This document shows positions 1 to 9,031 of a stretch of DNA of 64,000 nt, piece by piece. The notes below the pieces were generated by a model. The model did no database searches. It was not told the DNA's origin and was given only the letters and a program-made list of their open reading frames with translations. This DNA comes from Phycicoccus duodecadis. GTDB taxonomy: Bacteria > Actinomycetota > Actinomycetes > Actinomycetales > Dermatophilaceae. Each line of letters opens with the position of its first letter. The first letter of the stretch is position 1. The DNA lies in assembly GCF_002846495.1 (NCBI RefSeq), contig NZ_PJNE01000001.1, positions 496,001 through 560,000 on the forward strand, read 5' to 3'. Both the position numbers and the translations under genes were made by a program.

Positions 1-64
1 GGGCCGAGGACGCTGCCGCGGCCGTCGTCTTCTTCGCCGCGTCCATCGCGCGCTTGACCACCAT
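1..64 (-). CDS. DksA/TraR-type zinc-finger protein, N-terminus only (partial)
   Basis: Only the first 21 codons lie in the window; the gene runs off the left edge. The start is ATG at 64 with a purine-rich ribosome-binding site (GGAAGGG) about 9 nt upstream. The visible residues (MVVKRAMDAAKKTT, then Ala/Ser) are Lys- and Ala-rich, as at the N-terminus of actinobacterial TraR/DksA C4 zinc-finger proteins, which commonly follow divIVA. The zinc-finger part is not in the window, so the call rests on position and composition only. A strong terminator separates it from divIVA, so it has its own promoter. Confidence 0.4.
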   Translation of the reverse strand, partial: MVVKRAMDAAKKTTAAAASSA

Positions 65-184
65 TGCGGGTAACCCTTCCGGGGTGTGGCGGCGGGCCCG
101 TGCGGCGCGCCGTGCGAGGAGGATACGAGGTCAGCGGGCCGAACCGGACATCGGGTCGGTGGCCGGTACGTCCCGGCTCCCCAA

Positions 185-222
185 CGAGGAGGGGTCCGGG
201 AACGTGCCCGGACCCCTCCTCG
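185..222 (-). terminator. Rho-independent-type hairpin after divIVA
   Basis: A perfect 16-bp G+C-rich inverted repeat (arms 185-200 and 207-222) with a 6-nt loop lies 12 nt past the divIVA stop. It probably ends the dcw/divIVA transcript. No long U-tract is present, which is common for actinobacterial terminators. Confidence 0.75.
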
Positions 223-234
223 CCGTGACGGGCG

Positions 235-1686
235 TCAGCCCTGGTGCTCGTGCTGCGGAGCCTCGGCCGGCTCGGCGGCCTCGTCGTCGTCGCCGCCGAC
301 GTTCTTGAGGTCGGCCAGCTGAGCCTGGATGTACTCGTGCAGACGGCTGCGGTAGTCGCGCTCGAACCCGCGCAGCTCCTCGATCTTGCGCTCGAGCAGA
401 CCGCGCTCGCGGCCGAGCTCCTCGAGGATCGAGGCCTTCTTCTGCTGGGCCTCGGCCACCATCCCGGTGGAGCGCTCGCGCGCCTCGGTGAGCATCTCGT
501 CGCGCTGGGTCGTGGCCGTGCCGATCATCTCGTCACGCTGGTTCGTCGCCGTGGTGACGAGCTCCTCGTGCTGGGCCTCACCGGTGGAGACGAGCTCGTC
601 GTGGCGGGCCTGACCGGTGGAGACCAGCTCGTCGAAGCGGGCCTGACCGGTCGTGATGAGCTCCTCGTGCTTGCGCTGGGCGGTGCCGAGCAGCTCGTCG
701 TGCTTGCGCTGACCCTCGGACACCAGCTCGTCGCGCTTGGCCTCGCCGGCGGCGACGTGCTCGTCGTGCAGGCGCTGCGCGAGGGCGATGACGCCCGCGG
801 CGCTGGCACCCCCACCGGCTCCGGCGAGGGCGGCGGCGCCGACCCCACCGTCGGTGCCCTGCTGCTCGGCCGCACGCTGCTCGGCCTGCTGGGCGCGGGC
901 CTCCGCGTCCTGGACCCGGGCCTGGGCCTCCTGGACCTGCTGCTCGGCGAGCTGCGCGCGCTCCTCGGCCTCCTGCAGGCGGGTCTCGAGGATGCCGACG
1001 CGCTCGTCGGTCTCGGCCCCGGCCTGGTCGCGGGCGGCGGTGAGGGCGGCGGCGTGCTGGTCGCGCTCGCCGGTGGCCGCGGTGGCCTCCTCGCGGGCCT
1101 GGGCCAGCTCGGCCTCGAGCTGGCGGACGCGCTCCTCGAGCCCGTTCGCGTGGCGCTCGATCTGCGTCGCGTGGTGCTCGAGCTCGGTGGCGCGGCGCTC
1201 GGCGTTGGTGACCCGGGCGTCGGAGTCGCCGCTGGTGCCGCGCAGCTCCTCGAGCTGCTCCTGCAGCGAGGTGGCCTGCTGCTCGAGCTCGCGGTTGCGC
1301 TGCTCGAGCCGGCTGACCATGCCCTGCAGCTCGGCGGCGCGGGCGTCGTGGTCACCGCTGGAGTTCTCGAACTCGCCGAGGCGGGCGGTGAGCTCGCTGC
1401 GGGTGCCCTCGAGCTCGGAGACGCGGGCGGCGAGGGTGGCGTTCTTGGAGCGCAGGTCCTCGAGCTCGCGGGCCGCGTCGGAGTCGCGCGAGATCGCGGG
1501 CGCCATGCCACGCCCCTCACGGCTGACGCCGGACTCGTTGCGCAGGTCCTCGGACTCCTTCGAGAGCCGGCGCATCTCGGCGACGATGTCGTCGAGGAAG
1601 TCGTCGACCTCCCGCTCGTCGTACCCACGACGGAACTGGGTCTGGGTGAACGTCTTGTTGAGGACGTCCTCGGGCGTGAGAGCCAT
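235..1686 (-). CDS. divIVA: DivIVA/Wag31 polar growth coiled-coil protein, 483 aa
   Basis: Tropomyosin-like scaffold that binds curved membrane at poles and septa and recruits the wall-elongation machinery. The DivIVA domain is at residues 1-60 (start MALTPEDVLNKTF; membrane loop QFRRGYDEREVDDFL). A long heptad coiled coil follows to about residue 275, then a Gly/Ala-rich break (about 277-298), and then eleven consecutive 11-residue units of pattern Q-x-x-H/R-D/E-E-L-V-x-T-G/A (about 304-424). At 483 residues it is much longer than typical Wag31 (about 260-300). ATG 1686 is chosen over an upstream in-frame TTG because AGGAG lies 6 nt before it. The C-terminus is acidic. Last gene of the cluster, 133 nt after yggT. 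Confidence 0.93.
   Translation of the reverse strand: MALTPEDVLNKTFTQTQFRRGYDEREVDDFLDDIVAEMRRLSKESEDLRNESGVSREGRGMAPAISRDSDAARELEDLRSKNATLAARVSELEGTRSELTARLGEFENSSGDHDARAAELQGMVSRLEQRNRELEQQATSLQEQLEELRGTSGDSDARVTNAERRATELEHHATQIERHANGLEERVRQLEAELAQAREEATAATGERDQHAAALTAARDQAGAETDERVGILETRLQEAEERAQLAEQQVQEAQARVQDAEARAQQAEQRAAEQQGTDGGVGAAALAGAGGGASAAGVIALAQRLHDEHVAAGEAKRDELVSEGQRKHDELLGTAQRKHEELITTGQARFDELVSTGQARHDELVSTGEAQHEELVTTATNQRDEMIGTATTQRDEMLTEARERSTGMVAEAQQKKASILEELGRERGLLERKIEELRGFERDYRSRLHEYIQAQLADLKNVGGDDDEAAEPAEAPQHEHQG
415..777 (-). repeat. Eleven tandem 33-bp units coding hendecads in DivIVA
   Basis: Within divIVA, eleven consecutive 11-codon units encode variants of QARHDELVSTG without insertions or deletions. 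The central units (QARFDELVSTG, QARHDELVSTG) are nearly identical in protein and DNA, which suggests growth by tandem duplication. Hendecad periodicity predicts a straight or slightly right-handed coiled coil, unlike the heptad rod before it. Confidence 0.85.
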
Positions 1687-1819
1687 GTGCAACTCCTGGT
1701 GGCCGGTCGGTCACGGGACGGGCCCGGAGGGACGGCGGATGCCGCCTCCGGGTTCGGCACAGACTACGCGATGACGGGGCCCACGTGACAGGTGTCTACC
1801 CCCGTGACCTGGCGAGTGC

Positions 1820-2110
1820 TCAGGAGGCCAGCGAGTTGAGCACCGACTGCAGGATGATCACGCCGAAGAACAGGACCATGAAGGACAGGTCGATGCTGGC
1901 CGCGCCCAGCCGCAGGGGCGGGATGACGCGGCGCAGGGCCCGCAGCGGCGGCTCGGTGAGCGTGTAGACGGGCTCGGCGACGAGCAGCACCGGGCCGCGG
2001 GGCCGCCACTCGCGGGCGAAGATGCGGATCCAGTCGAAGACGACCCGACCGATGAGCACGACGAGGTACAGGAAGACCACGAAGGCCAGGACGGCGAAGA
2101 TCGACCTCAT
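1820..2110 (-). CDS. YggT family membrane protein, 96 aa
   Basis: Small integral membrane protein of the YggT family, which sits between sepF and divIVA in many actinobacteria and Gram-positives. Two hydrophobic segments are visible, about residues 4-26 (IFAVLAFVVFLYLVVLIGRV) and 72-94 (IDLSFMVLFFGVIILQSVL), joined by a loop with the family-typical pattern EPVYTLTEPPLRALRRVIPP. Start ATG 2110; no clear Shine-Dalgarno is seen. The exact role is not established; links to division or envelope homeostasis come from context. Confidence 0.88.
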   Translation of the reverse strand: MRSIFAVLAFVVFLYLVVLIGRVVFDWIRIFAREWRPRGPVLLVAEPVYTLTEPPLRALRRVIPPLRLGAASIDLSFMVLFFGVIILQSVLNSLAS

Positions 2111-2166
2111 GGGTACGAGTGTGGCTCATCGCCCGGAGCGCACCGCCGGGCGGGGGGCCGGGGTCG

Positions 2167-2646
2167 TCAGCTCTGGTTGAACACCGCGCGGCCGCCGGCG
2201 GCGACCGGGCCCTCCTCGGCGTTGACCTCGACGGTCTCGGGCGAGAGGAGGAAGACCTTGGAGGTGACGCGCTCGATGCTGCCGTGCAGGCCGAAGACCA
2301 GGCCGGCCGCGAAGTCGACGAGACGCTTGGCGTCGGAGTCGCTCATGTCGGTGAGGTTCATGATGACCGGCACGTTGTCGCGGAAGTTCTCGCCGATGAC
2401 CTTGGCCTCGTTGTACGTGCGGGGGTGGATCGTCGTGATCCGCGAGACGCTGCCGACGTCGTGGCTGCGCACGACCTCGGCCACGGGTCGGCGGGTCGGC
2501 AGCGGGGTGACCTCGGCGCCACGGTGCTCGGTGCGGTCGGCGACCTCGGGCTGCTCGTCGTAGCCCTCGTAGTACTCGTCGTCGTAGTGGCCCTGGTCCT
2601 CGGCGAGGCCAAGGTAGACCATCGTCTTGCGCAGTGCGCCAGCCAT
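2167..2646 (-). CDS. sepF: SepF, FtsZ membrane anchor, 159 aa
   Basis: Cell-division protein that bundles FtsZ and ties it to the membrane through an N-terminal amphipathic helix. The start [17 protein letters not shown] is the typical actinobacterial SepF N-terminus and has GAGGAG about 7 nt upstream; a longer in-frame extension to 2745 has no support. A tyrosine/acidic linker follows (about residues 20-35). The conserved SepF core begins near [20 protein letters not shown] (about 70-90) and includes the glycine-rich dimer region [15 protein letters not shown]. It lies 55 nt after yggS in the ftsZ-distal part of the cluster. Confidence 0.93.
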   Translation of the reverse strand: MAGALRKTMVYLGLAEDQGHYDDEYYEGYDEQPEVADRTEHRGAEVTPLPTRRPVAEVVRSHDVGSVSRITTIHPRTYNEAKVIGENFRDNVPVIMNLTDMSDSDAKRLVDFAAGLVFGLHGSIERVTSKVFLLSPETVEVNAEEGPVAAGGRAVFNQS

Positions 2647-2701
2647 CACGTACTCCTCGGTCGTCGGCTCCGCCTTCCGGTGCCGTGCGTCGTGACCGAA
2701 G

Positions 2702-3397
2702 TTACCCGTGTGACTGACGAGTTCCGAGGATTGCCGTGCCGACACGCAGGTGTGTCGCGCCCTCGGCCACGGCGTCCTCGAGGTCGGCGCTCATCCCGGC
2801 GGACATCCAGGTGGCGCCGGGGTGCTCGACGCGCAGGGCCTCAGCGAGCTCGCGCAGCCGCGCGAAGGCCGGCCGGGGAGGCCCCTCCCGAGGAGCGACG
2901 GCCATGACCCCGCGCAGCCGCAGGTGCTCGAGCCCGGCGACGGTGGCGGCCAGCCCGGGGAGGTCGGCGGGCGCCACCCCGCCGCGCTCCCCCGCGGTGT
3001 CGAGCCCCACCTGGACCAGGACGTCGAGGACTCGGCCGGCCCGCTCGGCGCCCCGGTCGAGCGCCTGCGCGAGCTTGGCCCGGTCGACGGAGTGCACGAC
3101 GTCGGCGTAGCGCGCGACCGAGCCGGCCTTCTTCGACTGCACCTGGCCGACGAAGTGCACCGTCAGCGCCTCGCGGCGGGCCAGGGCCGCGACCTTCTCG
3201 GCGGCCTCCTGGTCGCGGCTCTCGCCGATGTCGGTGACCCCGAGCCCGGTCAGCAGCTCGACGTCGCTGCCCGGGAAGAACTTGGTGACCACCACGAGCG
3301 TGGGGGTGTCGTCCCGGCCGGCTGCCACGCGCGCGTCCTCCATGCGGGCCCGGACGGCAGCCAGGCGCTCCGCCAGCTCGGCCTCGCGGGGGCTCAT
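2702..3397 (-). CDS. YggS/PLPBP family pyridoxal-phosphate homeostasis protein, 231 aa
   Basis: Fold-type III PLP-binding protein that buffers pyridoxal phosphate; no catalytic activity is established for the family. The likely PLP lysine is in [16 protein letters not shown] (about residue 37). Later family motifs are [36 protein letters not shown] and RVGTAILG. The ATG at 3397 overlaps the ylmD stop by 4 bp (ATGA), so translation is coupled. A longer in-frame extension upstream is only the shadow of ylmD. Length is normal for the family. Confidence 0.92.
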   Translation of the reverse strand: MSPREAELAERLAAVRARMEDARVAAGRDDTPTLVVVTKFFPGSDVELLTGLGVTDIGESRDQEAAEKVAALARREALTVHFVGQVQSKKAGSVARYADVVHSVDRAKLAQALDRGAERAGRVLDVLVQVGLDTAGERGGVAPADLPGLAATVAGLEHLRLRGVMAVAPREGPPRPAFARLRELAEALRVEHPGATWMSAGMSADLEDAVAEGATHLRVGTAILGTRQSHG

Positions 3398-4146
3398 GAC
3401 GCCACCCGGTGCACGACGCCCGCGAACCGGCCGGTCGTGGGGGCGCCGCGGTAGGAGTAGAGGTCGTCGCGCTCCTTGGTGCAGCCAGGCAGCCAGCGCA
3501 CGGCGACGCCCAGGCCCCGGAGCTGCTCGACGACCCCGGCCGCGACGTCGACCGAGGGCGTCCCCGACCAGGTGACGGCGGCACTGACCGGATGGGCGGC
3601 GGCGACGTCGGCGCGCATCGCGGCGGGGACCTCGTAGCAGCGGCCGCACACCGACGGCCCGACCACGGCGTCGATGCGGGTCGCGCCCAGGTCGCGCAGG
3701 GCGGTGACGGCGGCCGGCACGACGCCCGCCATCAGCCCCGGACGCCCGGCGTGCACCGCCGCGACCACGCCGTCGCCCGAGAGCAGCAGGGGTACGCAGT
3801 CGGCCACCAGCACCGCCAGGGCCAGGTCGGGGGCTGTGGTGACGAGCACGTCGCACGCGGGGGCGAGCAGCGGGACGGCGTCGACGACCGCGACCTCGGC
3901 CCCGTGGCACTGGGACATGTAGACCACCGGCCGGTCGAGGGCGGCGGCCAGGCGCCGGCGGTTCTCGGCCACGGCGGCGGGGTCGTCACCGACGTGGCCG
4001 CCCAGGTTGAGCCCGGCCCGCTCGCCGGTGCTGACCCCGCCGGCCCGGCCGGTGACGGCGCGGCGCACGCCGCCGCTGGTCTCGTCCCAGATGAACACGT
4101 CCCCACCGTAGACGCGGGCGGGGGTGGAGCCGGTCCCCGGCCCCAC
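3394..4146 (-). CDS. pgeF: YlmD/PgeF (YfiH, LACC1-like) purine nucleoside phosphorylase family, about 250 aa
   Basis: Member of the YfiH/YlmD/LACC1 family. Bacterial members are reported to cleave purine nucleosides, and a peptidoglycan-editing role is known in E. coli PgeF. The zinc ligands are recognisable: His in QCHGAEVAVVD, Cys in VADCVPLLL and His in AAVHAGRPG, followed by VGPSVCGRCYEV. The usual HAGWRG motif is HAGRPG here, so the Trp is lost. The GTG start at 4146 is uncertain; a GTG at 4098 (VFIWDE) is the alternative. The gene starts 21 nt after ftsZ and overlaps yggS by 4 bp. Confidence 0.88.
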   Translation of the reverse strand: MGPGTGSTPARVYGGDVFIWDETSGGVRRAVTGRAGGVSTGERAGLNLGGHVGDDPAAVAENRRRLAAALDRPVVYMSQCHGAEVAVVDAVPLLAPACDVLVTTAPDLALAVLVADCVPLLLSGDGVVAAVHAGRPGLMAGVVPAAVTALRDLGATRIDAVVGPSVCGRCYEVPAAMRADVAAAHPVSAAVTWSGTPSVDVAAGVVEQLRGLGVAVRWLPGCTKERDDLYSYRGAPTTGRFAGVVHRVAS

Positions 4147-4167
4147 CCCCGCCCGTTCGGCGTCGCC

Positions 4168-5484
4168 CTACTTCAGGAAGTCGGGGACGTCGAGGTCGTC
4201 GTCGTTGTCGAAGGTGACGGTGCGCGGGGGCTGCTGGCGCACGGGTTCGGCCGGGGTCGACTCGCGTTCGGTACGTACCGGAGCCTCGTCGTCGTGCTGC
4301 GGCCGCGGTGCGGCCACCGGCTCCGGACGGTACTCGGGAGCGGCCGGCGCGACCGGCGGCGGCGCGTAGGTGGGGGCCGGCGCGGCGGTGCCGGGCCCGC
4401 CCGCGGGGGCCGCGGCGCCCGGGCTCGGCGGGGCGCCGGGCGTGGACGGGGTGGTGGGTGCCGCCGGGGCGACCGCGGGGGGCACCGGGCGGCCCGAGAT
4501 CGTACCCAGGGCGCGGCTGTCGGCCCGGTGCAGCGGCGCGCCACCGTCGAAGCCGGCCGCGATGACGGTGACCCGCACCTCGTCGCCGAGCGCGTCGTCG
4601 ATGACCGCCCCGAAGATGATGTTGGCCTCGGGGTGGGCGGCCTCCTGGACCAGGCGGGCGGCCTCGTTGATCTCGAACAGGCCGAGGTCGCTGCCACCCT
4701 GGATGGAGAGCAGCACCCCGTGCGCGCCGTCGATGCTGGCCTCGAGCAGCGGGCTCGAGATCGCGAGCTCGGCCGCCTGCACCGCGCGGTCCTCGCCGCG
4801 GGCCGAGCCGATCCCCATGAGGGCCGAGCCGGCCCCCTGCATGACGGACTTGACGTCGGCGAAGTCGAGGTTGATCAGGCCCGGGGTGGTGATGAGGTCG
4901 GTGATGCCCTGCACACCCGAGAGGAGCACCTGGTCGGCACTGCGGAAGGCGTCGAGCATCGAGACCCCGCGGTCGCTGATCGACAGCAGCCGGTCGTTGG
5001 GGATGACGATGAGGGTGTCGACCTCCTCGCGCAGCGCGGCGATGCCGGTCTCGGCCTGGTTCGCGCGGCGGCGTCCCTCGAAGGTGAAGGGCCGGGTGAC
5101 CACGCCGATGGTGAGCGCGCCGAGACCCTTGGCGATGCGGGCCACGACGGGCGCGCCGCCGGTGCCGGTGCCGCCGCCCTCCCCCGCGGTGACGAAGACC
5201 ATGTCGGCCCCCTTGAGGACCTCCTCGATCTCCTCGGCGTGGTCCTCGGCGGCCTTCTTGCCGACCTCGGGGTCGGCGCCGGCGCCGAGACCGCGGGTCA
5301 GCTCACGACCGACGTCGAGCTTGACGTCGGCGTCGCTCATGAGCAGCGCCTGCGCGTCGGTGTTGACCGCGATGAACTCGACGCCCTTGAGGCCGACCTC
5401 GATCATCCGGTTGATGGCGTTGACACCGCCGCCGCCGATGCCGACGACCTTGATGACGGCGAGGTAGTTCTGGGGTGCTGCCAC
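4168..5484 (-). CDS. ftsZ: FtsZ cell-division GTPase, 438 aa
   Basis: Tubulin homologue that polymerises into the Z-ring. The N-terminus [19 protein letters not shown] has the nucleotide-binding glycines; the tubulin signature [15 protein letters not shown] is near residues 106-120; the synergy-loop region is [19 protein letters not shown]. The core ends near residue 315 and is followed by a Pro/Ala-rich linker of about 110 residues. The conserved C-terminal peptide ([11 protein letters not shown]) binds SepF and other partners. The GTG start has GGAAGG 8 nt upstream. The 231-nt gap to ftsQ probably holds ftsZ's own promoters. Confidence 0.98.
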   Translation of the reverse strand: MAAPQNYLAVIKVVGIGGGGVNAINRMIEVGLKGVEFIAVNTDAQALLMSDADVKLDVGRELTRGLGAGADPEVGKKAAEDHAEEIEEVLKGADMVFVTAGEGGGTGTGGAPVVARIAKGLGALTIGVVTRPFTFEGRRRANQAETGIAALREEVDTLIVIPNDRLLSISDRGVSMLDAFRSADQVLLSGVQGITDLITTPGLINLDFADVKSVMQGAGSALMGIGSARGEDRAVQAAELAISSPLLEASIDGAHGVLLSIQGGSDLGLFEINEAARLVQEAAHPEANIIFGAVIDDALGDEVRVTVIAAGFDGGAPLHRADSRALGTISGRPVPPAVAPAAPTTPSTPGAPPSPGAAAPAGGPGTAAPAPTYAPPPVAPAAPEYRPEPVAAPRPQHDDEAPVRTERESTPAEPVRQQPPRTVTFDNDDDLDVPDFLK

Positions 5485-5715
5485 GGTTCGGGCCTTCCAA
5501 CGAGGTTCAGGACGGTCGGTGCGGCCGGGATGACTCTCGACCTCAGGTCGAGGATCACGGTTCGGTCACGGTGTCTCGAGGGACGACGCTACGTCCGACC
5601 CACGGCCGACGCACACCTCCGTCGGGGCGTGTCGCGACATCCCGGGGAGCAAATCCTCCCACGTCGGGCGGTGGAAGTCCCAACCGTCCCAGGCACCCCT
5701 CTGGTCACACCGGTA
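5485..5715 (-). promoter_or_regulatory. ftsZ leader region with a 17-bp palindrome
   Basis: This 231-nt gap is the only long break inside the ftsL-ylmD run, so ftsZ-specific transcription probably starts here. At 5536-5552 there is a perfect palindrome with 8-bp arms around one base (CTCGACCT-C-AGGTCGAG), about 50 nt before the GTG start. It could be an operator or an RNA hairpin in the 5' leader. I cannot place a convincing -35/-10 pair. Confidence 0.5.
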
Positions 5716-6468
5716 TCAGCGGGTCACCGGGGTGTCGGGGGCGCTGACGTCGACCACCGCCGCCTTGGTGGTCAGCAGCACCCGCAGGACGCGCACCTTC
5801 TTCTCGCCGTCCTGCTCCCCGCCCCACACCACCGTGCGTGGGCCCATCCGGAAGGTCACGAGGTTGGCCGACGAGACCTTGACGGCGGTGACCTTCTTCT
5901 CGAGGTCGTCGGGGAGGGCGTCGAGGAACCCGAGGGCCGCGTGCAGGGCCTCGGGGCTGGTGGCCCGTGAGCCGACCGCGGTGACGATCGGGACGCCGGC
6001 CGGCGCGGCCCGGACCGTGCCGAAGGCGACGCCCGTGGCATCCACGACCTGAAGTCGACCGTGAGGGTTCTTGACCACGATGGCGGCGCGCCGCGGCACC
6101 ACCTCGACGCGGAGAGTGCGCGGCCACTGCCGGCGGACCGAGACCTCGGCCACGGTGACCCGGGCGCGGACGTCGGCCTCGACGGTGTCGGTGTCGACCC
6201 GCACCAGTGGCGTGCCCAGCGGGACGCTCACGAGCTGCTCGACGGCCCGTGCCTCGGCCCCGCTGACCCCGGTGACCTCGATGTCGTGCACGCCGAGCAC
6301 GTCGGTCCAGCCGCCCACGTAGACGACGCCGCCGAGGAGCGCGGCGGTGACGAGCACGCCGGCCGCGCGTCGCCAGGGCCGGCGGCGGCGGGCGATGGCG
6401 CGGTCGCGGAACCGGGTGGCCGAGGACTCCAGGCCGGACGGGCGTCGGGTGCGCGTGGTGCTGCTCAT
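5716..6468 (-). CDS. ftsQ: FtsQ/DivIB division protein, 250 aa
   Basis: Bitopic divisome protein that links FtsL/FtsB to the septal synthase. It has a basic cytoplasmic tail (residues 1-34), one membrane segment (about 35-57, AAGVLVTAALLGGVVYVGGW), a POTRA domain starting at VLGVHDIEVTGVSGAEARAV, and a beta domain (RRQWPRTLRVEVVPRRAAIVV onward, about 110-230). The ATG overlaps the murC stop by 4 bp. The length matches other actinobacterial FtsQ proteins. Confidence 0.92.
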   Translation of the reverse strand: MSSTTRTRRPSGLESSATRFRDRAIARRRRPWRRAAGVLVTAALLGGVVYVGGWTDVLGVHDIEVTGVSGAEARAVEQLVSVPLGTPLVRVDTDTVEADVRARVTVAEVSVRRQWPRTLRVEVVPRRAAIVVKNPHGRLQVVDATGVAFGTVRAAPAGVPIVTAVGSRATSPEALHAALGFLDALPDDLEKKVTAVKVSSANLVTFRMGPRTVVWGGEQDGEKKVRVLRVLLTTKAAVVDVSAPDTPVTR

Positions 6469-7937
6469 CGCGGGCCCTCGACCCCGTGGGACCCGCGGGC
6501 GGCGAGGGCTTCGAGGAGGCGGGGGGCCAGGGCCGTGACGTCGCCGGCCCCGACGGTGAGGAGCAGGTCGCCGGGCCCGGCGGCGGCGGCCAGGTGGGCG
6601 ACCGCCTCGTCGCGCGAGAGCCCGACCTCGACGCGGCGCTCGCCGGGCAGCGCCGCGAGAGGGTCACCGACCAGGGCGGAGGTGACACCCGCCACGGGGT
6701 CCTCGCGGGCGCCGTAGACGTCGAGCAGGACCACGTGGGCCGCGGGCGCGAGGGCCGCCGCGAACTCGGCGGCGAAGTCGCGGGTACGGCTGTACAGGTG
6801 AGGCTGGAAGAGCACCCGCAGGCTCCCCCGGCCGGAGCGCGCGACGTGGGCGGCGGCGGTCGAGACCACGGCCGCGACCTTGGCCGGGTTGTGGGCGTAG
6901 TCGTCGACGACCGTGACCCCCCCGACCTCACCGCGCACCTCGAAGCGGCGCCGGGCTCCGGTGAAGGACGCCAGCCCGGCCAGTACGTCGGAGGCGCGGG
7001 CACCCAGGCCGACGACCGCGACCAGGAGGGCGGCGCACGCGTTGGCGACGTTGTGCGGCCCCGGGACCGCGAGGACCAGCTCGTGCTCGCTGCCGTCGCG
7101 GACCCGGATGCGGGAGCGGCTCCCCAGCCCGTCGGCGACGCTGTCGAGGACCTGCAGGTCGGCGCCCTCGTCGACACCGTAGGTGAGGACCCGCCGGCCG
7201 GCGAGGCGCTGCGCCTCGGCCAGCGCCCGCGACCCGGGGTCGTCCCAGCAGGCCACCAGCAGGCCGCCGTCGCGCACGGTGCCGGCGAACTCGGCGTAGG
7301 CCGCGGCGACCGCCGCGGCCGTGCCGTAGAAGTCGAGGTGGTCGGGCTGGACGTTGGTGACGACCGCGATCTCGGGACGGTAGACGACGAAGCTGCCGTC
7401 GCTCTCGTCGGCCTCGACCACGAACGCCGGGCCCCCGCCCAGGGCGGCGTTGGTGCCCAGCTGGGCCACCTCTCCCCCGCCGGCGAACGACGGGTCGGCA
7501 CCGGCATGGGTGAGCGCCACGGCCAGCATCGAGGTGGTGGTGGTCTTGCCGTTGGCGCCGGCGACGGCGACCGCGCGCGTCCCCGGCAACAGCGCGGCCA
7601 GGGCCTGCGAGCGGTGCAGGACCCGCAGCCCGCGCTCGCGCGCGGCGACGAGCTCGGGGTTGTCGTCGCGCACCGCAGAGCTCACGACGACGGTGTCGAC
7701 GCCGGCGAGGTGCGCGGCGTCGTGGCCGACGTGGACGCGGGCGCCCGCCGCCCGCAGCGCCGCCAGCACCGGCGTGTCGGCGGCGTCGGATCCGCTGACG
7801 GCCACCCCACGGCCCAGCAGGAGGCGCGCGACGGCCGACATCCCGGCGCCCCCGATGGCGACGAGGTGGACGGCGCCGAGCTCGCTCCAGGCGGGGACCA
7901 GGGCGGCGAGGTCGAAGCGCGGGTTGGTGACGGTCAC
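6465..7937 (-). CDS. murC: UDP-N-acetylmuramate-L-alanine ligase, 490 aa
   Basis: Cytoplasmic ATP-dependent Mur ligase that adds L-Ala to UDP-MurNAc. The Rossmann-type start is VHLVAIGGAGMSAVARLLL (about 23-41); the ATP loop is VAGANGKTTTTSMLA (about 128-142); the central domain carries FVVEADESDGSF and VVTNVQPDHLDFYG, and VVDDYAHNPAKV marks the C-terminal domain. The GTG start overlaps the murG stop (GTGA). The order murG-murC-ftsQ is typical of actinobacteria. Confidence 0.97.
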   Translation of the reverse strand: MTVTNPRFDLAALVPAWSELGAVHLVAIGGAGMSAVARLLLGRGVAVSGSDAADTPVLAALRAAGARVHVGHDAAHLAGVDTVVVSSAVRDDNPELVAARERGLRVLHRSQALAALLPGTRAVAVAGANGKTTTTSMLAVALTHAGADPSFAGGGEVAQLGTNAALGGGPAFVVEADESDGSFVVYRPEIAVVTNVQPDHLDFYGTAAAVAAAYAEFAGTVRDGGLLVACWDDPGSRALAEAQRLAGRRVLTYGVDEGADLQVLDSVADGLGSRSRIRVRDGSEHELVLAVPGPHNVANACAALLVAVVGLGARASDVLAGLASFTGARRRFEVRGEVGGVTVVDDYAHNPAKVAAVVSTAAAHVARSGRGSLRVLFQPHLYSRTRDFAAEFAAALAPAAHVVLLDVYGAREDPVAGVTSALVGDPLAALPGERRVEVGLSRDEAVAHLAAAAGPGDLLLTVGAGDVTALAPRLLEALAARGSHGVEGPR

Positions 7938-9031
7938 GGCCGCGCCCCCTCCAGGGCGGCGGTGACGAGGTCGGCGAGGAGCTCGTCGCCGTCGCGGTGC
8001 CCGACCGAGGACGCGGCCGCCGACATCGCACCCAGCCGGGCGCTGTCGAGGGCCAGCGGGACGACCACCGAGCGGACCCAGCCGGCGTCGACGCCCGCGT
8101 CGTCGGCCAGCACGCCACCGCCGGCGGCGACGACGGTGGCGGCGTTGAGCCGCTGCTCGCCGTTGCCCACCGGCAGCGGCACGTAGACGGCGGGCAGCCC
8201 CACCGCGCTCAGCTCGCAGACCGTGTTGGCCCCGGCCCGCACGACGGCCAGGTCGGCCGCGGCGTAGGCCAGGTCCATCCGGTCGCAGTACTCCAGGGTG
8301 CGGTAGCCGGGTCGCTCGGTGCCGGGCTCGAGGCCCTTGCCGGCGCCGGTGACGTGCAGGACCTGCACCCCGGCGTCGGTGACCGGGCCCGCGGCGCCCG
8401 CGAAGGCGGCGTTGAGCCGCGCCGCACCCAGGGAGCCACCGGTGACCAGCAGGACGGGGCGCTCGTCGAGGCCGAAGTGGGCGCGGGCCTCGGACCGGCG
8501 GGCGGCGCGGTCGAGGGTCGCGATCTCGCGGCGGAGCGGCATCCCGGTGACGACGGCGCCGCGCAACGGGGTGCCGGGGAAGGTGACGGCGACCCGGGCG
8601 GCGATGCGCGCCCCGAGGCGGTTGGCCAGGCCCGGGCGGGCGTTCTGCTCGTGCACCACCACGGGGATCCGGCGGCGGCGCGCGGCCAGGTAGGCCGGGG
8701 AGGCGACGAACCCGCCGAACCCGACGACCACCTCGGCCTCGGTGGCCTCGATGGCCCGCTCGGCGGCGGCGACCGCGTCGCGCAGGGCGCCGGGCAGCCG
8801 CAGGGCGGCGGCGTTCGGGCGGCGCGGGAACGGCACCCGCGGCACCTCGTGCAGGGCGTAGCCGCGCTCGGGGACCAGGCGCGCCTCGAGCCCGGTGGCC
8901 GTCCCCAGGGCGGCGACGCCCACCGACGGGTCACGGCGGCGCAGACAGTCGGCCAGCGCCAGCAGCGGTGACACGTGGCCCGCGGTCCCCCCGCCGGCGA
9001 GGAGCACCGAGCGCGGCCCGGTAGCGGTCAC
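7934..9031 (-). CDS. murG: MurG, lipid II-forming GlcNAc transferase, 365 aa
   Basis: Peripheral membrane GT28 glycosyltransferase that transfers GlcNAc from UDP-GlcNAc to lipid I. Motifs: LLAGGGTAGHVSPLLALAD near the N-terminus, VVGFGGFVASPAYLAA, VLLVTGGSLGAARLN opening the second domain, and RAGANTVCELSAVGLPAVYV for the UDP-GlcNAc pocket. The GTG at 9031 overlaps the ftsW stop by 4 bp; the longer open frame upstream is the shadow of ftsW. The 3' end overlaps murC by 4 bp. Confidence 0.97.
   Translation of the reverse strand: MTATGPRSVLLAGGGTAGHVSPLLALADCLRRRDPSVGVAALGTATGLEARLVPERGYALHEVPRVPFPRRPNAAALRLPGALRDAVAAAERAIEATEAEVVVGFGGFVASPAYLAARRRRIPVVVHEQNARPGLANRLGARIAARVAVTFPGTPLRGAVVTGMPLRREIATLDRAARRSEARAHFGLDERPVLLVTGGSLGAARLNAAFAGAAGPVTDAGVQVLHVTGAGKGLEPGTERPGYRTLEYCDRMDLAYAAADLAVVRAGANTVCELSAVGLPAVYVPLPVGNGEQRLNAATVVAAGGGVLADDAGVDAGWVRSVVVPLALDSARLGAMSAAASSVGHRDGDELLADLVTAALEGARP

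Noticed and set aside
3409..5970. Very long plus-strand open frame (853 codons) across pgeF, ftsZ and the ftsZ leader
   Set aside because: It is antisense to clearly conserved genes; high G+C removes stops in shadow frames, and its composition is low-complexity Arg/Gly/Asp.
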